Assembly (NCBI GenBank): GCA_013396635.1
Contig: WBMW01001713.1
Span: forward strand, 2,058,413-2,122,412
DNA: 64,000 nucleotides
Direction: 5' to 3'
From: Penelope pileata
Lineage: Eukaryota > Chordata > Aves > Galliformes > Cracidae
Below the pieces are notes generated by a model. It was given only the letters and a program-made list of their open reading frames with translations. It made no database searches and was not told the origin of the DNA. Shown piece after piece: positions 54,893 to 64,000 of this stretch. The position numbers and the translations under genes were made by a program. Numbering within the stretch: the stretch's first letter is position 1; each line of letters begins with the position of its first letter.

Positions 54893-57800
54893 GTATGGAT
54901 TTTCCCTGTTGTATTGCTTTGTTCTAAAAGGTGTTTTGTGATAACTTCTTTGAAACTTTGTGGAGCTTTAACAGGCAGCGTTCTTCTGCCTCAACGTGGA
55001 AGCTAAGAGCATGTATTATATGACTTCTTTTCTGCAGAGGTAGCAGTTTTGCACTCTGATCTGCACAGTATTTGCTGATCTGTGTTAGGAACTGCCAGCC
55101 TGTGGTACGGTTGCCAAGATGGCACAGAAACAGATTTTTTTTTGTGAATGTTGTAGAGGAGGGAGCAATGCAGGAACAGAAATTGGGAACTGAGTCTCTT
55201 GAAAGAAGTGTCTGAGCAGCAGTTACTTCCAACTCTTGCTCAGTTCCAAAGCAGTGAAGAGCTGAAGGCTGTTGACTAGGAGCAGGACATCACCCCCAGC
55301 AGCACTTTGGTTTCCTTGAGCTGCAGGAATCCAATGAGAGCTCTTCACTGTTGTGATTAGTATGTAATTTAGGAGGAAAAAAAGAAAAAGGATACTACAT
55401 CCCTGAGAGGAAGAAGGCTCTCATCTGGTAGAGCAGCAGAGTCACATGTTGAGGCTGTGGTTCAAGATCAGGCATGTGATCCCTCCTGTGACAAAACCAG
55501 ACTCCAGAAATTATTTTAAAAGTAGATACAGATGAATATTCCATTTACAAGGGGACAGTATTGTTGATTGTCTTCTGTGATAAGTTTAGTTTCTTTTCAA
55601 ATTACGTGCCTTAGGAAACTGAAGTGTTCTGTAGACATGAAATACCATCTCTGAAAGGCAAAGCAGAGTCACTTCTGTGTTACCTCCTATTCCCTGGTGT
55701 TGTTGCATCTCACCTGAAATGAAATTGGCAGCTTATTTATATATTTTTCCATATCCTCCATGGCTCTGATCCACATAAAGCTTTTTGGATGCTGTATTTG
55801 TAAATGATTAGATTTAAAAAAAAAAAAAATTATGATTTCTTGAAAGAAAGAAGTGAATCAAAGAGGTAAATATTTTTAGAGAAAAGTACTACTGTATCCT
55901 GCTGACCTGGGGTTGTGCATACAGCTCGTGCTGTCTGTTTGGATTAAAAGGCTGAAGTTGTTGAGTGCCTTGTGCCTGCTCGTCGTGAATGTTACTTCAT
56001 CTAAGGTGTTAGTGCTGGGTAGATAACTGGCTTTGTTATCTTCTGAACATCTTCTGTAATGTGTGGTAGATCTAGTTTCAAGCCTTATCATACATTCAAC
56101 CTAACATAGTGAACTCATTACATTTGGCATTAAATATTTTATTGCTCTGTTAAGATGAATCATGGCTGATAACAGCCTCTCACCGAGGGCATTTACAGGC
56201 TGGAATTGAGTCATTAAAAGAACTTGATTAGTGAGCCAATGAAAATTGTTCTGAAGTGATTTTTTTTCTTTTGTTATTTCCCATTTAATAAGAAGGAACT
56301 GATTTCTTTGTTTCTGCTTTACAAGATCCAACTGCAGCATGGGCTACTCTTTCTCAGACTAAGGCTGCTGTAAGTACTTGTTCCTTTTCTTACCACTTTG
56401 CATAGAGTTATTAAGGTTGGAAGAGACTGCTAAGATCAGCTTTCATAGTAGTTGGAACTAAAGTATTATTTTGCTCAGTGATTTGCTGTGAGATGAGTTG
56501 AAAATAGAGCAAGTGTTTGGAGTGCCTGCATGTTGAACACTCCTGTATTTCAGAAAATGCTTTCCACATGTAATAGAGGAAATTTTTGCTGCAGCAAGCT
56601 TAGTCTTGAGTATAGTACCCCCTCCAAGTCTCAAGAGTAGTATTGCCATACTTTCTAAGAAAATGCAGAGTTTTTTTTTTTTTTTTTTTTTTTAAAATTT
56701 TGAAAAAAACTNNNNNNNNNNNNNNNNNNNNNNNNNNNNNNNNNNNNNNNNNNNNNNNNNNNNNNNNNNNNNNNNNNNNNNNNNNNNNNNNNNNNNNNNN
56801 NNGTAGTTTTTCATCTTTGAGCATTGGAATTGATGTCTTTCTGTGGGAGCTTAACTTGGATGCTTAAGAAATTGTACTGTATTTTCTGAAAACTGGCTTC
56901 AGTGAAGCTGAGTGGCTTGAATTTGTGGGGGAATTCAGCTCTTTCCTAGATACTTATCCTTGTCTCTCTCTGAATAGCTGAGCATCAGTGTGGGATTTCA
57001 CATGTGGAATCCTGTATTATGCTCTCTTTTTGAAAAGAGTGTTATAGAATATATTCCAAGTGAAATTAATACTTGAGGCTGAGAATTAAGACTCTGGATG
57101 GCATATCATGGGGAAAAAAGCTGTAGTTTAAAAATTGAGCACAGTATTTTAATAATCATTATCTTCAAATTCTAGCTACGTCATATAGAGAACAAATTGG
57201 AAATAGCCCCCACCAGCACAGCTGTATTTGATTCTGTCATGGATGCCAAGAAGCCCTCTGCTAGTGCAAGCAGGAAAATAAGCAGAAAGGGTAAGTATCA
57301 TTTAGGATATAGCATGCAAGGCAGGGTAAAGCCACTGCATTCTGGGAAACTTGCTTCTTTTCTCCTACCCACCCAACCTTCATGCATCGAAGTAGTCTTC
57401 TGCTAATGATCTCTCTTGATGAAACACTAATTGCTTGGGAGAAACTAATCTTTTTTTCCCTTACCCTGGGAAAGAACATGTGCTAACATAGTCATATGGC
57501 TAGAGTGACAGGACTTGCCCATTGCTGTGAGTGAGCAGTGCTTATCTCATCCTGATAGCTTGTTTTATTAGGTTTTTGGTAACAATTATATATGCTTATG
57601 TTTATGCTGGAGTAGCTGTTTATATTTTTTAGTGTTTGTCAACTCTTATACCCTGATTGAATGCTAAATCTGACTCTTTCTTTATATTGTTTTACCACAA
57701 CACTTTGAAAAGTTAAGGTTAATGCTGTTTTTCTCCAGTGCATATAGCAGATTGGCCTCTAGTGGCAACACAGTCAGCATACATATGTTTAATTACTTCT

Positions 57801-60800
57801 AATTAATGTTTAAGCATTATTGTTTCTCTTTAAATAATAGAATCATAGAATGGCTTGGGTTGGAAGGGACCTTAAAGGTCACCTAGTTCCAACCATCACT
57901 GTTTCAAGCAATTGCTAGCGTGCTTCTAGTTGCTGCAATCAGATTGTTGAAAAAGAGAGCAAGAACTATAAATTCAGTTTAGGAGTGCTGCTTGAATCCC
58001 CCTCTCCCAAAACTGCGTGCTTACTCATTCAGCTCCAAGAGTTTTCTCTTTCTGGTGGGGTAAGTATATAAAGGATTCTATGGTTTCTGCTTCAGCTTCC
58101 CGGTCTTCCAGCCAAACTAAATCAAGCAAGGAGAAGTCCTCACGCAGCCCTCTTCGAGCGACAACCCTTGAAAGCAACGTGAAGAAAAGCAACCGTGTGG
58201 AATTTCGTGAGCCACTGGCTTCATACAGGTTAGTGTTGGGACAGTTGACTAAAAATACACTCAAATCAAAATTGAGCTAATATGTTTTTGATGGCACCTC
58301 AGAAATGTATTTGCTTCCTCCCCCACCCACAAATATCATGTGATGCTGGACAAGTTTCTTAGTTTCTTAAAAAATGTTACAAATTTATTTTTTGTTTGAG
58401 AATGAGTTTTAAATCAATTGTTTTGAAATGGGGCCATACCATCAAGCTGATGGTGGCCTGATTGGTTTAAGTGTTTAGTTTCTACAATAAGGACCAAAAA
58501 GAGCATTTCCTCATACTTTTCCAGCTTTGTTTCATCAGTTTGTCAGCACATGTTCCCAAATGTTCTTGTTCCATGCTGTCCTATGGTAATATATGTAGTA
58601 CAGAAGATGGGTTCAGTTCTAGTGTGTGTCCATGTGTTTCACCCAAAATGTAGATCATTGAAGGAATGAGAGGAGTAAGATGCTTTTCTTTTTTTTTTCC
58701 TACATCTCTATCCCTATTTGTTATCCTACCATCTATGTTTGGTCTCCTTTTTCATGTCTCATGTGAGCTGTGAGGTTCTTTCTTTTCATGGGAAATGATT
58801 TACATCAGTTGTGTAATCTTGGGGCAGTTGAGTTAGTTTAATTGAACAAATCTGACGTGTACCCTGTCTGGAATAATTTACATATATCAGTTGTTTGTTT
58901 TAAAAATATTTAGTGAACTTAACAGACTTCAGAGAGAAGAGGAGAATGAGAACAGAGAAACTCATGTTATAAACTTAAATTGGAAATAATAACTTTCTCA
59001 CAGTGGGAAGACTGTGTGGCATTGAAGGGGAGATTAATTTGGGAATTAACATCAGAGCTGCTACATGAACACATTAGTTCTCATCTGACAATGACCTGTT
59101 GTAGTAGCTTAAACTGTGCATAGGATGGAAATTTTTTAATATTTTATATATTTTTTTTCCCTGGCGAACTTATATGCAATTAAACTACTCAATTTTTATC
59201 ATTAGATTGATAATGCTTACTACACTGTATAACAAGAACGTGCAGAGAGAGAATTTCTTCAGTACAGTGTTAAGGATTTTCTTGAATGAGTTCTGTAAAC
59301 ATGCTGAAGAAGCAAGCCAGCTAGCTGAGATGCTGGATATTCATATCTTGAGCTTCTTGAGTAAAAATATTAGATACATTTTTGTCCTAACAACGTATGC
59401 ACCACAAGTCTATTAAACACAGTCTGTTGGGCTTTTCTAGGAAAAACACTGAGATAGCTTGCTGAGCTGGGCTCTCAGTAACCTTTTCATTTGTTGCAGT
59501 ACAGCCAGTTCACTCTGAAGTTCTGGTCAGCGGCTTGTCTTAGTGCTCAAATACAAGGCTGAGTTTTTTGGTGCAATTTATTTGTTTTCTCAACTAATGA
59601 GCACGCTTTTGAGGAGCTGTGCATGGGTGCCTTGCTTTGTTTTAGAGAACGTTTATTAATGAGGGTTGTCATTTAAGTTGTGCACTTCGTTTTTTGTTTA
59701 AAGCTTTTTTAAATTGAAGGGTGACATTACTGCTTCTTGATTTATTTCTACGTGCCCTCATTTCAGGTTTTCAACTTTAAAAAGTCCTAGCCAGAGAGTG
59801 CAGAAAGTACTATAAATTTTGAGCAGTAATCTTTTTTGATTTCTTCAGGCTCGCGTTATTAAATATCTCATATTTGAGTTTTAGAACAACTTGCCTTTAG
59901 AGTGGGGACAAATCGTTCTTTTAGTTAATGAGCATGCTTGCAGCTGGCTCAGAAGGTCCTACAGTTGTGCTTCTGATGGTGACATTTTTCTTCCTTTTCT
60001 TGCACCAGGGATACATACAGTTCTCTGTCGTATCATGATTCTAGCCAACTGGAGGCCAAGCAGCTTCTGTCTACTTTGGACTGCCATGAAGCAGAAGGAA
60101 AAACTGAAGTAACGGGCCGTGTGGTACATGACAGAGAGGAACGAGATCTGCACAGCAGAGATTTTGAAAGCCCATGCTCTGCTGCTGCAGATGAGACTGT
60201 TGTTAGGTACTTGAATGACCGGCCAGCAATTGATGCCTTGCAAAACAATGAGGCGTTTCTTAAAGCTGCAACACCTCCCAGGCTGGAAGAGGAAAAAACT
60301 AGTGGCTCCAGAGGAGATGAGAGTAGCTCTAAAACTCCTCTGAGTAACACATCCCAGGACAGTGAACTGAAAGTGTCTTCCTCTTCTGCCACGAGTACTT
60401 CTAGTGCTCACAGGCTGGAAATCTTGAAACGGCGGCAGCACGACGCTAAGCTGGAGAAGCTGAAGGAGCGGATTCGTAAGCAGTGGGAGCATTCTGAAGA
60501 GCTGGGTAGCAGAGGACAGCACTCAGGATATGCTGAACAACCTGTGGTGATCACAAATGTGGAGAATGCTGTTACTCCCAAAGTCAGGAAAGTGGCAGCT
60601 GCACCTGCTGCTCCAGTGTACAAAGGTATGGCGGTGCAGAATCCCTGTGTTAAGTTATTCATGGCAAAGGAGCAAAGTTCCATTTTGTAAAGCAATGTGT
60701 CAAAACCTGGAAATGACTCACTGCTGTGTGCAACAGTGTATTGACTGAGAAAGCCTTTTTAGTAAGTCTTTTCTTCATCCTCTCTGCTGGTTTTGATCTA

Positions 60801-61072
60801 TGAGCAAGCAGCAGATTGGTGTGTGGCTTTCTTCTAGTTTATTATTAGTAATTCAAGTAATTCCTTTCTTACTTGGCAATTTCCCACTCCTTTCGTACCC
60901 CAAAAGCTTTATTTATGTTTTACACAATTTTATTTGAAACTCTTAAATTGTTTACTTCCAGGTTTCAATCCTGCTGAAACAAAGATTCGCGCTCCAGATG
61001 GGAAGATCTGGCACGAGGAAGAATTTCACATTAGTCGGGAGCTGTACAGAGATATAGCACTCCAGTTAACAG
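54817..61072 (+). CDS. CEP350: CEP350 (CAP350), N-terminal part, continues past the window
   Basis: Six coding exons (54817-54892, 56326-56369, 57176-57290, 58096-58228, 60009-60625, 60962-61072) give 365 codons plus one base in an uninterrupted frame. CEP350 is a very large centrosomal protein (about 3,100 aa in human) that anchors microtubules at the centrosome, recruits FOP/CEP43 and supports centriole and cilium assembly. Matches to the human N-terminus include LRHIENKLE, SRSPLRATTLESNVKK, RVEFREPL, RYLNDRPAIDALQN, KLEKLKERIRKQWEHSEE and SRELYRD. Residues about 257-288 are a basic coiled-coil helix; most of the rest is Ser-rich and probably disordered. CAP-Gly and the main coiled coils lie beyond the window. 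Two ATGs are adjacent (54817, 54820). Confidence 0.95.
56326..56369 (+). CDS. CEP350: CEP350 coding exon 2
   Basis: Acceptor TTTACAAG, donor GTAAGTAC; 44 nt, phase 1 in, phase 0 out. Encodes PTAAWATLSQTKAA. Confidence 0.87.
56401..56441 (-). mobile_element. CR1 LINE 3'-end fragment
   Basis: About 40 degraded bases (CATAGAGTTATTAAGGTTGG, AAGAGACTGCTAAGATCA) matching the antisense CR1 terminus. Confidence 0.55.
56671..56693 (+). repeat. Homopolymer T23 next to an assembly gap
   Basis: Twenty-three T residues just before the 91-N gap; the run probably caused the gap. Confidence 0.9.
56712..56802. other. Assembly gap (91 N)
   Basis: Lies inside the CEP350 intron after coding exon 2. The flanking exons join in frame, so no coding sequence need be missing. 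Confidence 0.98.
57176..57290 (+). CDS. CEP350: CEP350 coding exon 3
   Basis: Acceptor AAATTCTAG, donor GTAAGTAT; 115 nt, phase 0 in, phase 1 out. Encodes LRHIENKLEIAPTSTAVF and SASRKISRK. Confidence 0.93.
57836..57898 (-). mobile_element. CR1 LINE 3'-end fragment
   Basis: About 60 well-preserved bases of antisense CR1 terminus (AATCATAGAATGGCTTGGGT, TGGAAGGGACCTTAAAGGTC). Confidence 0.85.
58096..58228 (+). CDS. CEP350: CEP350 coding exon 4
   Basis: Acceptor TTTCTGCTTCAG, donor GTTAGTGT; 133 nt, phase 1 in, phase 2 out. Encodes SSRSPLRATTLESNVKK and NRVEFREPLASY. Confidence 0.94.
60009..60625 (+). CDS. CEP350: CEP350 coding exon 5
   Basis: Acceptor CTTGCACCAG, donor GTATGGCG; 617 nt, phase 2 in, phase 1 out. 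Contains VVRYLNDRPAIDALQNNE and the basic helix ILKRRQHDAKLEKLKERI. Confidence 0.95.
60962..61072 (+). CDS. CEP350: CEP350 coding exon 6
   Basis: Acceptor TTACTTCCAG, donor GTGACATG; 111 nt, phase 1 in and out. Encodes FNPAETKIRAPDGKIW and SRELYRDIALQLT. Last coding exon in the window. Confidence 0.92.
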
Positions 61073-64000
61073 GTGACATGCAAACTGAATTTATTAAGAT
61101 ACACAGCCTTCTCTAAGAGACAGTGAAAATTATTTGGCACGAGTCTACAAAGCCATGGAAACAAAGAAATAGAAACAACTAGTGCTGAATATGTTGTACC
61201 CCTCTTCACAGGGGGGATAACTTGTTGAACACTGACAAGAAAAATCCTTCTCCCTCACTCTCATGACAATATTTTAATGGAAAATAAATCCTGAAAAGAA
61301 TCAAATGATGGCTTTTCCTTGAAATGAATATTTAAAGAAAAAAGTCTTCAATATAACAATTTTTGTTTAATTTTCTGTCTTTTACACCTTTGCATGAACG
61401 AATGTGATTTCCTGATTAAAACAACAAAACCAAAGCGCTTTTGATTTTGCTGAAACTTAAACATTTCTTTGCCACCTTTAACACCATTAAAGTGATATGT
61501 GGACTTTATATAGTATGTTGAAACCCAAATTCTGCTTTCTTCAGCATGGCGTTAAATTGTCAGTCCTGAAGCTGCTGTGGGAATTGGTAGCACAGCAGTG
61601 GAGATCGAGGGCATCTGCTGTGGAAAGCCTGTGGGATCTGCTTATTTAAAATGTTGTAGGTAGCCTGCAGTAAGGGGGTATGTCTTCAGCTATGTCTGGA
61701 GATGAGATTATGTGGCATTAGGTTGGTTTCCTACCTCTAGCTTTGTAGAACTGTCATGCTTTTTCATCAGGATAATCCAAATCTTGGAGTTCTTGGAGAA
61801 ATTTGTGTGCCAAACGTTTGTATTCAAGAACTTCTTTTAGAGGCTTTCCCTGGACTCTGGAAAACAGAGAAGGTTCAGCTGTGTCCAGTTCTTTTTCAAA
61901 GGGTCTGGGTCCTCTGAAAGGACTGAAGAAGAAAGCAAGGTTTCTGGTTCTGCAGAGGCAATTGTTAGGGTAACTGCTTGGTTTTATTTAAGTGGAGCTT
62001 CTGTTGAGGAGAGGGAATACAGGTAGACCAGAAAGAGAAAGAATCTGGATTTTATTTTCTCTACAGCTCTTTACCTTTAGTATTGTAAGGCTTGGTTAAG
62101 GTATGGGAGGAGGCACTATGCAACTTTGCAGTGGTAAATTAACAGAACATTACCACTGGGGCTTATTACACATTGAAGTGTAGGAGCAAATGTTGAATGC
62201 TAAAAGCTTTAAAAACTGTTATTTGTTCCTCTTTACTTGATGGCAATTTGTAAAGCATTAAATACTTTTGTTGCACAATGGGAACACAGGAAAAAATATT
62301 TTTTTTCCCTTGGTTATGAGCTTATTTAGTGCAGTATTTTGATGCTAAAAACTGAGCAAAGATAACTGTAAAGCAAATATACTGCAATTTTTAAGCTGCT
62401 AGAAGACCAGAAGTGTAACACATGCTTTCTTTCTATATTTACTGCTCTAAGATCCAGTCTTTATTCATTTTTCACTCTGGAAAACTGTACTGCCATTGAC
62501 AGCTCTTTTCTCTGGGTAGTCTGGAGTAAGTAGGATACCCAAGTGGGCATTTTGGTTTGCTGGACTGGTTGCAGTGAAGAGCTGTAAGATTGAATTGCTT
62601 TTGACTGGCTGAGTTTTGGGAAAAGGGGAGGAGATCCGATGAATGAAAAGCAACGGAGTGGAAAATAACATCCCCTGAGAACCTCTAGTTTTACAAAAGA
62701 GTTTGCTTATTGTATCTTAACAAATAACTTCTTGGTTAAAAGGTATTTAAGATTGAAGGGAAATATTGTAAAACCTTTAGGTGTCTTTTTGTATGTTGAT
62801 AGTGCAGTAGCTCGTATGGAAATGATTAGACTTCAGTTTTCTTTTGCTTGTACAATTTGACAAGGTACTAAGAAGTTCTTCTGGAATAATTCAGAAAAAA
62901 GTTCAGGAAGGGCAGCCACTTTTCAATAAAATAGTTTTTCAGATATTTTCAGCATTTGCTCACACATTTAATGCCAAATTTCTAAAGGTGTTTACACAAA
63001 CTTTTTTTTTTTTTTTCGTTTTGGCAAGCATGATATGAGTAGTTCATGAGCTTTTTATAGAAATCCAAGTTTTTTGAAAAGTTTCATATGTCCAGTCAAG
63101 AGATTCAGTTAAAAAGGCATTTGGGTCATGTTTTCAGTGGACTTCTGTCTACAAGAGGAACGAGCTGTGTGTGTGCTCAGCCATATTTCTGTTCTGGTGC
63201 CATGTGTAGAACAGCTGTAGTGGAATGTGTCTCCTTTCTGACCTGAAAAGATTAGATTGAGTAGCTGATTCCAAGTAATCAAATGCTGGAGCTGCACATA
63301 ATATGCACTATAAATGTATTTTTAGCCTATAGGATTATCACTCCATGTGTTAACTCTGTAATAAAGTTACAGCATGTGGAGTTTTGGGTGTGTACAGTCA
63401 CTTGTATCGAAGCTATTCCATGATCTTTAGTGCTTAAATAAGCTATAAGATTTCTAATATCTGCAGAAGCTTTGCTCTGTTCTGCAGTGAGGTTTTAACA
63501 TGTTAGCACTGACAATGCAGAATGACTTTATCATCTTCAGCAGCTAGGCTAAAGTATGTTATATATGGATTCCAGACTCCCAAGAATTCTTTCTTAGAGG
63601 TGTTCAGAATTGGCCTCACTGAACAAATTTGCTGTTGTATGAATAGAGAGAGTGGGAAGCAACTTGCAGCTTCCTGGTATGAGGAAGGAACTGTCTGGCA
63701 CTGAAAGAGGTGAGGAGACGATCTGTTTCTGCATGTGCAATCATTGAGATCTCTGCTGATTGATTCCCTGTGCTTGTTGTCAGGCTCAAAGATAAATGGA
63801 AGATTGTAAGGAAAGGAGATAGAGGGGAGAGAAAGACTCTTGAATTTCCATTTAATGTGACCTGTTGTTCTCTCTCTCGTCCTTTCTATGGGCCTCCATC
63901 AGTTGATTCAGCCAAAATAAGGGCTGTAAAAGTTAGTATTGGCATCTAAGTAATAAAAGTTTATCTCTGTCCATGTTGGATAGAGGAATAAACAACAATG
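61073..64000 (+). other. CEP350 intron, open at the window edge
   Basis: About 2.9 kb of AT-rich sequence after coding exon 6, with no open frame resembling the next CEP350 segment. The following exon must lie beyond 64000. Confidence 0.65.

Noticed and set aside
1..64000. Bacterial-type features (operons, CRISPR, ribosome binding sites) and tRNA/rRNA genes
   Set aside because: The window is vertebrate nuclear DNA, and no repeat-spacer arrays or RNA-gene signatures were seen.

Overview
The window is vertebrate nuclear DNA, almost certainly from a bird. Its genes are split by GT-AG introns, it carries several truncated CR1 LINE 3' ends (the main avian retroposon) and one LTR remnant of an avian endogenous-retrovirus type, and it has CpG-island promoters. 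Three assembly gaps are present (19948-19960, a single N at 46942, and 56712-56802). TOR1AIP2, TOR1AIP1 and CEP350 occur in the order and orientation known from human 1q25, so this is the orthologous block. The species cannot be named from the sequence.

Layout. (1) 240-13935, minus strand: 17 consecutive coding exons of an ADAMTSL2-family secreted matrix glycoprotein (932 residues without the signal-peptide exon, which I could not find). All intron phases agree and the frame closes exactly. (2) 13936-25243: mostly non-coding, with a full CR1 3' end, a G17 run, a small CpG island containing an assembly gap and an unassigned plus-strand open exon, and the probable 3' UTR of TOR1AIP2. (3) 25244-31125, minus: TOR1AIP2 (LULL1), five coding exons, 504 aa. 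Its second coding exon has a second, broken copy inside the first intron, part of a 646-bp duplication bracketed by an ~82-bp direct repeat. (4) 31881-33960: spacer with an LTR end. (5) 34131-40620, plus: TOR1AIP1 (LAP1), six coding exons, 412 aa. (6) 40621-46600: TOR1AIP1 3' UTR with several poly(A) signals, then non-coding DNA with one unexplained exon-like open frame on the minus strand. (7) CpG island at about 46.6-47.3 kb, taken as the CEP350 promoter, then a long non-coding intron. (8) 54817-61072, plus: the first six coding exons of CEP350 (about 365 residues of a much larger centrosomal protein); the gene runs off the right edge.

How the genes relate. TOR1AIP1 and TOR1AIP2 are divergently transcribed paralogues. 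Their membrane-anchored lumenal domains activate torsin AAA+ ATPases in the nuclear envelope and ER. Every intron in both genes is phase 1, so their N-terminal exons can be duplicated or lost without breaking the frame, and the TOR1AIP2 duplication exploits this. The ADAMTSL2-like gene is functionally unrelated. It is of evolutionary interest because human ADAMTSL2 lies on 9q34, the whole-genome-duplication partner of 1q25. The gene here therefore looks like the second ohnologue, which the human 1q25 block does not have as far as I know.

I found no RNA gene, CRISPR array, or evidence of an unknown multi-gene system.
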